A DNA stretch of 64,000 bases, taken from NCBI GenBank assembly GCA_001510575.1, contig LNGK01000002.1, positions 3,522,144-3,586,143 on the forward strand, read 5' to 3'. Below the pieces are notes generated by a model. It made no database searches. It worked only from the letters and a program-made list of their open reading frames with translations, and was not told the DNA's origin. Source of the stretch: Knoxdaviesia capensis (lineage: Eukaryota; Ascomycota; Sordariomycetes; Microascales; Gondwanamycetaceae). The translations under genes were made by a program, and so were the position numbers. Below are positions 31,914 through 40,286 of the stretch, one piece after another (the first letter of the stretch is position 1; each line of letters starts with the position of its first letter).

Positions 31914-34900
31914 ATGGATGACGACCTGTTGAAGTTGGAATTGCTTTCGCTGGTTTCCAAGGTGCAATCAGAAATCAACAACCATGTTGGCGTGTCGGAC
32001 AAAACGCTGGCCGAGTTCATCATCGCCCAGCGACTCGAATGCAAGCATCTTGAAGACTTCAAGGCGAAGCTGAAGTCTCTCGACGCCGACTTTCCACCCA
32101 GTCTTGTCACCAGTATCGACCGATTAGTGCTGACGCTGCACCCCAAATTCAAAGGCGCCGCGAAGGCTCCAGAGCACAAGGAGAAGACGAACCAGGAGAA
32201 GGCGCAAATCTTCAAGGGCCTCGCTCTTCCCGACGGAGTCGCGTCTAAAGATGACGAGGGCGATGCCATCGACGATACACTTGCGCTGCTCGAAAGCCTT
32301 GGAGAGAAGTCAAAGAGCCAACGAACGGCCCGGAAGCGCTCGCGAAGCCCAGAAATCCGCCAATCCGAGTCCAAGCGTCGCGACCGCCACCAGGACCGGT
32401 CGCGGTCGAGATCCTACGATGACGACCAGTACGGCCGGTCTCGACGATACCGATCGCGATCCCGATCGCAGTCCCCTCTGCCGGACGGCCACCGACCGCG
32501 CGTTAACCAGAGACTCGACGACACGCCGATTGTTGGCCAGATCTACGATGGTCACGTTACCGGCCTCCGAGATTTCGGCGCGTTTGTCAATATTCACGGC
32601 ATCAAGAAGAAGATGGATGGAATGGTGCACGTGTCGCAGTTGACCAACAAGCGCGTGTCGAACCCAGCCGATTTCCTGTCCGTGGGCCAAGAAGTCAAGG
32701 TCAAGGTGCTATCATTTGAGCCGCCGAAGCGAGTGTCCCTGTCGATGAAGGAGGTTGACCAATCCACTGGAGAGGATATGTCCGGTCCCAGCCAACTAGG
32801 AACCGGCGCGAACGTGGCACCGTTGGGTGGCATGGGTAGTGGGAGAGGTCGGTTAGCCGAGATTCCCGAGGTCGTGAATGACGGCGACGATGGAGGCAAT
32901 GGCTTTCCACAACAACGACACAAGAAGCGCTGGACCTCTCCCGAGCGATGGGAGATCCGCCAACTGATTGCCTCAGGCGTGGCCAAGGCATCCGACTTCC
33001 CCGGTCTTGATGACGAATACCAGGCTACCCTTCGCGGCGAGGGTGATATGGAGCTAGAAGAGGATGTCGATATCGAGGTGCGAGAGGAAGAGCCGCCGTT
33101 CCTTGCTGGCCAGACGAAGCTATCTCTTGAGCTGTCTCCTATCCGGGTAGTGAAAGCCCCCGACGGCTCAATGAACCGAGCAGCTGTGACGGGGTCATCA
33201 CTGGTGCGGGACCGTAAGGAGCTCCGACAACAAGAGCGGGATACGGCAGTCGAGCAAGAAAAGTCCACGACCGACCTTACCATGCAGTGGAACGACCCGA
33301 TGGCCGACCCCGAGAAGCGCAAATTTGCGAGCGAGCTGCGATCGGCGAATGTGCACGCGAAAACCGAAGACGTGCCCGAGTGGAGGAGGGTGGTGCAGCC
33401 GAAGGACCAATCGTTTGGAAAACGAACTAACATGAGCATCAAGCAACAGCGCGAGTCCCTTCCAGTGTTTGCTTTCCGCCAGCAGCTGATCGATGCCGTC
33501 AAAGACAACCAGATCCTCATTGTGGTTGGAGAGACCGGCTCGGGAAAGACGACGCAGCTCACCCAGTACCTGGCCGAGGCTGGATATGCCGACAAGGGAA
33601 TCATCGGATGCACACAGCCTCGTCGTGTGGCTGCCATGTCGGTGGCCAAGCGTGTGGCGGAAGAAGTTGGCTGCAAGCTGGGAGAGGAGGTTGGCTATAA
33701 CGTGCGATTCGACGATCGAACAACCCCAGCCACGCGCATCAAGTACCTCACCGACGGCATGCTTCAGAGAGAGATTTTGATAGATTCCGAGCTGAGGCGG
33801 TACTCGGTGATCATGCTGGACGAAGCCCACGAGAGAACCATTGCCACCGACGTGCTCTTTGCACTGTTGAAGAAGGCTGTCAAGCGCCGACCCGACCTCA
33901 AGATCATCGTGACGTCGGCCACGCTCGATGCTGAGAAATTCTCGGTGTATTTCAACGAATGCCCCATCTTCACCATCCCCGGTCGCACGTTTCCTGTCGA
34001 GATCCTGTACTCGCGGGAGCCGGAGAGTGATTACATGGAGGCGGCTCTGCTTACCGTTATGCAAATTCATCTCACTGAGCCCAAGGGAGATATCCTTCTG
34101 TTCTTGACCGGACAGGAAGAAATCGACACGTCATGTGAGATTCTATACGAGCGAATGAAGGCTCTGGGCCCGGATGTTCCCCAACTCCTGATTCTGCCTG
34201 TGTACTCTGCGCTTCCCAGTGAGATGCAGAGTCGAATCTTCGAACCGGCGCCGTCGGGGAGCCGAAAAGTCGTCATTGCCACCAACATTGCCGAGACGTC
34301 AATCACCATTGACGAGATCTACTATGTCATCGACCCCGGTTTCGTCAAGCAGAACGCCTACGATCCGAAGCTCGGAATGGACTCGCTTATTGTGACGCCG
34401 ATTTCCCAGGCCCAGGCCAACCAACGTGCCGGTCGTGCTGGACGCACGGGACCCGGTAAATGCTTCCGGCTTTACACTGAAGCGGCGTACCAATCTGAAA
34501 TGCTGCCCACGACGATTCCCGAAATCCAAAGACAGAATTTGTCCAACACCATTCTTATGCTCAAGGCCATGGGCATCAACGACCTGATAAACTTTGGCTT
34601 CATGGACCCTCCTCCCGTCAACACTCTGCTCACAGCGCTGGACGAGCTGTACGCCCTCAGCGCTCTCGATGACGAAGGTCTCCTGACGCGACTTGGACGC
34701 AAGATGGCCGATTTCCCCATGGAGCCGTCTCTGGCAAAGGTGTTGATTCTGTCGGTGGACATGGGCTGCTCGGACGAGATGCTGAGCATTGTGGCGATGC
34801 TGAACTTGCCGAACGTGTTCTACCGACCGAAGGAGAAGCAGACGGTGGCGGACCAAAAGAAAGCCAAGTTCCACGACCCGCACGGCGACCACCTGACGCT

Positions 34901-35459
34901 GCTGAACGTGTACAACGGGTGGAAGCGCAACGCGTACTCGGCGCCGTGGTGCTTTGAGAACTTCATCCAAGCGCGGTCGATGCGGCGGGCCAAGGATGTG
35001 CGGGACCAGCTCGTCAAGATCATGGAGCGGTACCGCCACCCGGTGGTCTCGTGCGGGCGTGACACCAACAAGGTGCGCCAGGCGCTGTGTGCGGGCTTCT
35101 TCCGCAACGCGGCGCGCAAGGACCCGCAGGAGGGCTACAAGACGCTCGTCGAGGGCACGTCGGTGTACCTGCACCCGTCGTCCGCGCTGTTCGGCAAACA
35201 GGCCGAGTGGGTCATCTACCACACCCTGGTGCTGACCACGCGCGAGTACATGCACTGCACCACCGCGATCGAGCCCCGCTGGCTGGTCGATGCCGCGCCC
35301 ACCGTGTTCCGGGTTGCGCCGACCGACCGGCTGTCCAAGCGCAAGCGCGGCGAGCGCATCCAGCCGCTGCACAACCGCTTCGGTGGCGAGGACGACTGGC
35401 GTATCAGCCACCAGCGTCGGGCCGGTCGTTCGGGCGGTGGTGGTGGTACGTGGGGTTAA
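31914..35459 (+). CDS. PRP22: Pre-mRNA-splicing DEAH-box helicase PRP22
   Basis: Single exon of 1181 residues from ATG 31914 (MDDDLLKLELLSLVSKVQSE, the standard family start). After an N-terminal helix region and an Arg/Ser-rich basic stretch (about 140-195) comes an S1 RNA-binding domain (about 205-280, GQIYDGHVTGLRDFGAFVNI). The helicase core follows: motif I GETGSGKT at 539-546, motif II DEAH at 636-639, motif III SAT at 668-670, motif VI QRAGRAGRTGPG at 837-848, then the winged-helix/ratchet and OB-fold domains of DEAH helicases. The S1 domain distinguishes Prp22 (human DHX8) from Prp2, Prp16 and Prp43. It uses ATP to release mature mRNA from the spliceosome after exon ligation and proofreads the second step. 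The C terminus ends in a Gly-rich RAGRSGGGGG-like tail. It is intron-free, unlike most of its neighbours. Confidence 0.95.
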   Translation: MDDDLLKLELLSLVSKVQSEINNHVGVSDKTLAEFIIAQRLECKHLEDFKAKLKSLDADFPPSLVTSIDRLVLTLHPKFKGAAKAPEHKEKTNQEKAQIFKGLALPDGVASKDDEGDAIDDTLALLESLGEKSKSQRTARKRSRSPEIRQSESKRRDRHQDRSRSRSYDDDQYGRSRRYRSRSRSQSPLPDGHRPRVNQRLDDTPIVGQIYDGHVTGLRDFGAFVNIHGIKKKMDGMVHVSQLTNKRVSNPADFLSVGQEVKVKVLSFEPPKRVSLSMKEVDQSTGEDMSGPSQLGTGANVAPLGGMGSGRGRLAEIPEVVNDGDDGGNGFPQQRHKKRWTSPERWEIRQLIASGVAKASDFPGLDDEYQATLRGEGDMELEEDVDIEVREEEPPFLAGQTKLSLELSPIRVVKAPDGSMNRAAVTGSSLVRDRKELRQQERDTAVEQEKSTTDLTMQWNDPMADPEKRKFASELRSANVHAKTEDVPEWRRVVQPKDQSFGKRTNMSIKQQRESLPVFAFRQQLIDAVKDNQILIVVGETGSGKTTQLTQYLAEAGYADKGIIGCTQPRRVAAMSVAKRVAEEVGCKLGEEVGYNVRFDDRTTPATRIKYLTDGMLQREILIDSELRRYSVIMLDEAHERTIATDVLFALLKKAVKRRPDLKIIVTSATLDAEKFSVYFNECPIFTIPGRTFPVEILYSREPESDYMEAALLTVMQIHLTEPKGDILLFLTGQEEIDTSCEILYERMKALGPDVPQLLILPVYSALPSEMQSRIFEPAPSGSRKVVIATNIAETSITIDEIYYVIDPGFVKQNAYDPKLGMDSLIVTPISQAQANQRAGRAGRTGPGKCFRLYTEAAYQSEMLPTTIPEIQRQNLSNTILMLKAMGINDLINFGFMDPPPVNTLLTALDELYALSALDDEGLLTRLGRKMADFPMEPSLAKVLILSVDMGCSDEMLSIVAMLNLPNVFYRPKEKQTVADQKKAKFHDPHGDHLTLLNVYNGWKRNAYSAPWCFENFIQARSMRRAKDVRDQLVKIMERYRHPVVSCGRDTNKVRQALCAGFFRNAARKDPQEGYKTLVEGTSVYLHPSSALFGKQAEWVIYHTLVLTTREYMHCTTAIEPRWLVDAAPTVFRVAPTDRLSKRKRGERIQPLHNRFGGEDDWRISHQRRAGRSGGGGGTWG

Positions 35460-35866
35460 CTCGGTGTCCGATATTGGAGCGGAGCGTGTGGTCTGGGGAA
35501 CTTTGGAGAATGTACCGAATTTTATCTGTTGTTTTCCCCCTTCTCTTTCTTCTCATGTATACATACATTTTGTTTTATACCTTTCACGAAGTTCTCGGAT
35601 CGGCGTTTATGGAGTGTACTAGGGCGCGCGTTTTCTTCTTTATACGACTGGTTGCTACGGCTTTAGAACGGCAAAAACAGGAGAGATGAACACTGTGTTG
35701 TTTGTTGTGCAGATTATTGAAAAGCCATACCGAAGAGATAAATAGATACCATGACTTCCACCTTTTTGTAGAACTATCGACTTTTGTTTTGAATCCTCCC
35801 AAAAACTCCGTAAATGCTTGATTGTTTGTGTACGTCATTAAAAGAAAGCAAAACCCAGAAATAAGA
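35460..35866. other. Short convergent intergenic region
   Basis: 407 bases between the ends of PRP22 (plus) and ESF1 (minus). No gene; presumably overlapping 3' UTRs. Confidence 0.6.
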
Positions 35867-38221
35867 CTACCGCTTCTTATGCGCCTTGCGCTTCACCGAG
35901 TCGACAAGCCCCTTGAGCCGAGCCTTCTCCACCGCATCGCCCTCGCCGCCCGTCTTCGCCTTCTTGGCCTCCTGACTCGGCGCCGGCTCTTCGCCGTCCT
36001 CGTACGCCCGGCTGCGCTTCCGCCGGCTCTCCTCCAACACGGAGTGCATCGCGGCGGTGGCCGAGAACTTGGGGTTGGACGGGTCGATCGCGAAGTCGTG
36101 CTTGTCGTAGACGGCGGCAAACCGCGAGTCCGCAACATCCATCTGGAAGCCGGTCTGCAGCTCGGCGGCGCCGTCGGTGGCGTCCGCGCCGTGGGCCGCC
36201 GACTTCTTGCCGCCCTTCTTCTTGTGCTTCTTGGTCTTGCTGCGCTCGTCGCGCTTGATCGCCGCCATGTCGAAGTGGTCCAGGCGGTCGTCGCCGACAG
36301 CTTTCCGCTCGTCGGCCAGAATACGCTGCAGATCGGCGCGCGTGGCGGCATCAGCCGGCGCATCGCCGCCATCGTCGTCTTTGCGGGACTTGGACTTCTT
36401 GTGCTTCTTGGTGTCCTTCCGGCTCGGCGGCGCGCCATCCTTCTCGTCCATGGCGGCTGCGAACGCCTTGTCGGGGTCCTCGGTGGTGAAGAACGGGTCG
36501 TCGAAACCAAGGGCGTCGCCATCGGCACCGCCGTCGCCCGCACCACCGGCATCCTCGTCGTCCTCATCCTCGTCGCCGGCGGGGCCCTTGGTCTTCTGTC
36601 GGCGCTTATCTTTGCGCTCGCGCTCCTTGCGGAGGTACTTGTCTAGGGTGGTTTCGTTGTCGCCAACCTCGCGCTGCGCCTTGGCCTTGGCTTCTTTCTC
36701 GCTCAGCGCCGGCATGAACGAGATCTGCATGTCGCCGACTGCACCGCGAGAAGAAGCCGACTTGCCCTTGGTTTTCGGCTCGTTGCTGAGGCCGAGCGCC
36801 TCACGCATCTTGCGGCGCGCTAGCTCCTTCTTGCTCAGCTTGGGGGCGTCCTCCGCGGCGGCGGCAGCCGGCTCGTCTGCGACTTCGGCTGCGTCATCGT
36901 CCCCGTCATCGTCCGAGCTGTCCGACGCTAGATACGCCCGCAGATCGTTCTCCTCAATGTCGTCCCGGCTTCCACTGAACACCTTTTTCATCAACTCTTT
37001 GCGCGAGGAATCCTCTGGGTGAATATCCCAGGTGAGCTTGACCTTGGAGCTCTGCAGCGCGTTGGTGACGAAGTCGACCGGCTCATACCCCTCCGGAACG
37101 CTTGTGCTCTTATCCCGTGGAGTGTCGTCGAATGACACGTCGTCAGGCACAAAGCGCAGGTCAAGGAAGTTTGACGACGACAGGTACTCGGTGCCGTCGG
37201 TGGCCTCGTACAGCTTCTGGGCAGTTGAAGCGTCCGAGCATTCCATCACCGCGTAGTAGTAACGCAGCCGGTCGAGCTGGTACGCCCGCAGCGCTTCACT
37301 GTCGAAGTCCTGGTCTGTAGCTTCACGCAACAGCTCCTTCTTGATCCTCTCGTCGGCATCCTCGTCGTCGCTGTCGGAAAGAGACCCAACATCCTCAGCC
37401 GCAGCTTCGTCAAACGAGCTGACGTGCGCCGCCGACTTGAAGATCTCCTTCGGCGGGCCCTCGCGCTCTTCCCGCTGCATGCGTTCCTTGCCGAACTCGC
37501 TAGGGTACACCGTCACACTGACAATCTTGCCGCTGCTGCTGGACGGCAGGAAGCTGGTGAACAGTGCCAGAAGGTCGGTGGCGCGCACGTGGTCCCAGTC
37601 GAGATTGACAATAGCTATGCGACGCGTTATGTCTCCTTCCTCGACTTGAGCTTGCTCGTCAGCCAAGCGCTGCATGCTTCCCGAGACAGCAGCTTCGTCC
37701 TCTTCGGCGAACTCGTCGTCGTCTTCATCCGAGTCCGAGTCGGATGACGAGAAGCCACCGTCACGCGCCGGGTCGTATTTTGCTCTTGTGGCCCGGAGCT
37801 CGCGCTTAATGTCCTCGTCGTCATCGACATCATCGTCCTCGTCCTCGTCCTCCTTATCCTCTGCGTCATCATCGTCGATGGGAGCCGGAGCCTTCTTCTT
37901 TGTTGGCTTGACCTTGGGCTCTTCATCCTCCTCGTCTTCAGGTTCGTCATCCTGCTCCTCTTGCTCTTGGAGCCGGTACAGATTTGCCAGGGCTTTCTTC
38001 TTTGCGTCGTTCTTCAGCTTTCGGCCATATCGGTCAACTTTTGCCGTCGTGGTGAAGTCTTCATCGTTCAGCAAGCGAGAGAAGCGCTTGTCGATGGTCG
38101 TTTTGGAGTTGCGCTTCGATGGGAGGCGGAATCGGGGATCGGTCTGGAAGCTCGCAAACCGGGCGTCGGCAAGCTTGGCCGGGCCATTGCCGGCCCCGGA
38201 ATTCTTCGTCTTTTTCACCAT
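35867..38221 (-). CDS. ESF1: Pre-rRNA processing protein ESF1
   Basis: Single exon of 784 residues. The start is taken at the ATG complementary to 38219-38221 (MVKKTKNSG), because the further upstream in-frame codons look like leader. The N-terminal segment DARFASFQTDPRFRLPSKR with IDKRFSRLL and KVDRYGRK is the family hallmark. Acidic D/E runs follow, then the conserved RIAIVNLDWDHVRATDLLALFTSFLP region with VSVTVYPSEFGKERM. Another block (LDRLRYYYAVMECSDASTAQKLYE) resembles an RNA-recognition-like fold. The C terminus carries a NUC153-type motif (FQMDVADSRFAAVYDKHDFAIDPSNP, about 692-717) and a lysine-rich tail. Esf1 is a nucleolar protein needed for early 18S rRNA cleavages in the small-subunit processome. 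Two telobox-like motifs lie 160-250 bases upstream of its start. The strongly biased D/E/K codons create long meaningless frames on the other strand. Confidence 0.92.
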   Translation of the reverse strand: MVKKTKNSGAGNGPAKLADARFASFQTDPRFRLPSKRNSKTTIDKRFSRLLNDEDFTTTAKVDRYGRKLKNDAKKKALANLYRLQEQEEQDDEPEDEEDEEPKVKPTKKKAPAPIDDDDAEDKEDEDEDDDVDDDEDIKRELRATRAKYDPARDGGFSSSDSDSDEDDDEFAEEDEAAVSGSMQRLADEQAQVEEGDITRRIAIVNLDWDHVRATDLLALFTSFLPSSSSGKIVSVTVYPSEFGKERMQREEREGPPKEIFKSAAHVSSFDEAAAEDVGSLSDSDDEDADERIKKELLREATDQDFDSEALRAYQLDRLRYYYAVMECSDASTAQKLYEATDGTEYLSSSNFLDLRFVPDDVSFDDTPRDKSTSVPEGYEPVDFVTNALQSSKVKLTWDIHPEDSSRKELMKKVFSGSRDDIEENDLRAYLASDSSDDDGDDDAAEVADEPAAAAAEDAPKLSKKELARRKMREALGLSNEPKTKGKSASSRGAVGDMQISFMPALSEKEAKAKAQREVGDNETTLDKYLRKERERKDKRRQKTKGPAGDEDEDDEDAGGAGDGGADGDALGFDDPFFTTEDPDKAFAAAMDEKDGAPPSRKDTKKHKKSKSRKDDDGGDAPADAATRADLQRILADERKAVGDDRLDHFDMAAIKRDERSKTKKHKKKGGKKSAAHGADATDGAAELQTGFQMDVADSRFAAVYDKHDFAIDPSNPKFSATAAMHSVLEESRRKRSRAYEDGEEPAPSQEAKKAKTGGEGDAVEKARLKGLVDSVKRKAHKKR

Positions 38222-39049
38222 TTTATATGTTGGTGTCTGCTGTTGTCTCGTCTGGTGGAGAATTGAGGAAAGATTTGAATCAGGTAGAGGAAGGGTTTTT
38301 TTACAGGTCCGATATTTTGGCACCAAGGAAAAATTCAGTGGGGGCCTCTGCTTATCGGGCCAATCAAGTCAGCAATATGGGTTTAACCCTAGTAGGTACC
38401 GTTTAATGCCGGCCAAACTAGACGGTGAAGGGGGCGGTGAGAGATTGTGTTTTGCCCCTAACCCTAACGCGGTTTATCACTGGTTGTTCCTCTGTTGCTC
38501 ATAGTCCTGCGAACATCTTCAAATTTCCTTTCGGTAACAGAGACGCCACGAGGAAAAGGAGAAACGAGGATCTTTCGAAGAAGAGCTTGACGGTTATCCT
38601 CTTTTTCCTCTTCCGAATCTGACAGTCTCGCCATCCGGCCGAGTTGACGTCACACCTCGCAAGTTTGTCTGTTTCTTCATCTTGGCCCCTTCGGCGCCGT
38701 GCCTGTCTTGCCTCTCCGAACGCCACATTGAGTAGCCGCCAGATGGTTCCAGGCCGGATGCTTGAGCTTGAATCCCTGCAAGATTCTGAGGCATTCCATC
38801 TAGATCCGGGCACAATTATAAGAAAGTTAATAAAAATAACACCGAAATAGTTTTGCTCTGCTTCTCCCTATATAGAATCTCACAGAAGCGGTGTTACTTG
38901 AAGTCAAATGGAATCACGCATATTCGACTCTGATTTTCAGTCGAATCAAACACTATCTGAGTGAATCTATCCCGTTGCTTAATAGTTTATTAACACTATC
39001 TTCTCATCTTCTTCGTAGAGTTTTGTTTAGTAGTCTCATAACTGAAGGC
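38222..39049. other. ESF1 promoter region
   Basis: 828 bases upstream of ESF1 and downstream of the coiled-coil gene. No gene supported. It carries the paired telobox motifs at 38381-38393 and 38456-38468. Confidence 0.55.
38381..38468. promoter_or_regulatory. Paired telobox-like motifs upstream of ESF1
   Basis: GGGTTTAACCCTA at about 38381-38393 is an inverted pair of half motifs, and CCCTAACCCTAAC at about 38456-38468 is two tandem telomere-type units. They lie 160-250 bases upstream of the ESF1 start codon. In yeasts Tbf1, which recognises ARCCCTAA, sits at snoRNA and some ribosome-biogenesis promoters; a similar role here is an inference. Confidence 0.5.
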
Positions 39050-39824
39050 CTATCGACCTAGATAGATGGCCAAAGTCCAGAACGCAACGATCACAACCAG
39101 CGTAAAAAATGCCCACACCACAACAGACACAGCCTTCTGTGTGAGAAATTCCAGAAGGCTCCTCCCATCTTCGTCTCTGAAATTGGAAATCAGGAACGGC
39201 AGGCTAATTGAGAAACAGAGAATATAGCATCATTAGCAATTATCCTTCATCATGAAAGAAACACTAGTAAACCTACATCAGCCGCGAGCCATCCTATGGC
39301 TTGGGATCCGGTCGGTCAAGAATCTTCTCAATGACCTTACACAGAAGTTGCTCAACACGGTCGGATTGGGGAGGAACCGTGGGACTATCAGAAAAAAATG
39401 TAGTTAGAATTTCTGCCAAATCATCAGCTAGCTATGCGTGTCACCGAGATTGTACTCACACTACCACAAAGGGTTCACGCGCTTCCAGCACGACAGGGCG
39501 TTTGTTAACCTCGACGTCGGTGAGTCTTCTCTCAATTGCGCAGATCCGGCCGTTGGTCTCAGCTTGTGATGTTTCGAGCTTCACCATTCGAGTGTCGAGT
39601 TTGTCCATTCGAGTTTCGAGTCTATCCATTCGAGACACAATTAAGTCCAGAGTCTCTTTCATGCTATCCACCGATTCCTTCAAGGCCTTCCACTAGATTC
39701 ATATAACAGCATCAGTACCATAACGTCAGTAAACAGGCCCAACCTTTAGGAACGAATTTCTTACAGGTTGGCCATCCTCTAAACAGCGATCTAGTACATC
39801 TTCCGGATCGCTGGTTGGAGCCAT
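39050..39824 (-). CDS. Small coiled-coil protein with C-terminal membrane anchor
   Basis: Rebuilt from short exons: 39824-39765, 39692-39460, 39384-39343 and 39203-39050, giving 162 residues. Introns 1 (72 bp, GTAAGA...TAG) and 2 (75 bp, GTGAGT...TAG) are well supported; intron 3 (139 bp, GTGTAA...TTAG, with GCTAAT branch) is chosen by phase. If intron 3 is not removed the protein ends at 39294 with 127 residues. Residues 21-80 form a coiled coil containing three 21-bp tandem heptads (RMDRLET, RMDKLDT, RMVKLET). The last exon encodes DEDGRSLLEFL then a hydrophobic span of about 24 residues (AVSVVVWAFFTLVVIVAFW) and ends IYLGR, like a tail-anchored protein. No named family recognised. The ATG at 39824 has a favourable context, but a Ser-rich exon upstream (40286-40008) could be joined in frame. 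Confidence 0.6.
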
Positions 39825-39885
39825 CTTGGGAATGGTCGAGTGGGTGATAGCAGAGGATGATGGAGAACAAGATGACGTTTAACGG

Positions 39886-39956
39886 GAAGAGGATGATGAA
39901 AAGAAAAGAGGATGATGAAAAGAGAAGAGGATGATGAAAAGAGAAGAGGATGATGG
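39886..39956. repeat. 19-bp minisatellite
   Basis: About 3.7 copies of a 19-bp purine-rich unit resembling GAAGAGGATGATGAAAAGA, with one or two changes between copies. On the minus strand it is pyrimidine-rich, and it would fall inside a possible intron joining the Ser-rich exon at 40286-40008 to the coiled-coil gene. Confidence 0.8.
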
Positions 39957-40007
39957 AGAAAGGTGAAATGGAAGAGGGAGAAAGAGGGGAAACATAAACA
40001 TAGCTAC

Positions 40008-40286
40008 CTCTGCGATTGAAATCTGAGGCCAGCTCCTTCCATTTCTCTGTCGAGAGTTATCAAGAGGGAAGGAGCGGCCGCGTTGGGGTCCTGCCTTTTT
40101 TGCTCGATTGCTGTTAATGGCGGCAGGTTTGACACTTCCTTGAGTTTTGTTCGGGACCGAAGGTGTGTTGTCCTCAGTTTGGGAGGTGCGTGATGCTGAG
40201 GAAAGTATCACGATACTTTCCTCGCTTCTGACAGAAACTGAATCGTCGTCATAGGTTGAGTCGGATGAAATAGATCGGCTAGACAT
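40008..40286 (-). CDS. Ser-rich open exon, possible 5' exon of the coiled-coil gene
   Basis: An open frame starts at ATG 40286 and reads 93 codons to a possible donor (GAG then GTAGCT at 40007). It encodes a Ser-rich acidic segment (SISSDSTYDDDSVSVRSEES) followed by a basic region (NRAKKAGPQRGR, NSRQRNGRSWPQ). Beyond the donor the frame degenerates into Phe/Ser low complexity. Joining at 39825/39824 (weak AAG acceptor) would be phase 0 and lead directly into MAPTSDPEDVL, making a protein of about 255 residues. Without that junction it may be a separate short gene or not coding. Confidence 0.4.

Noticed and set aside
32594..33676. 360-codon open frame on the minus strand
   Set aside because: Antisense to PRP22; arises from codon bias of the GC-rich helicase gene and has no motif.
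34299..35411. 370-codon open frame on the minus strand
   Set aside because: Antisense to the PRP22 C-terminal half; Arg/His/Val/Leu-rich without a recognisable family.
35822..38504. Several 200-280-codon plus-strand frames, Ser-rich or Arg/Leu-rich
   Set aside because: Shadows of ESF1, whose D/E/K-rich codons read as Ser/Leu/Phe runs on the other strand.
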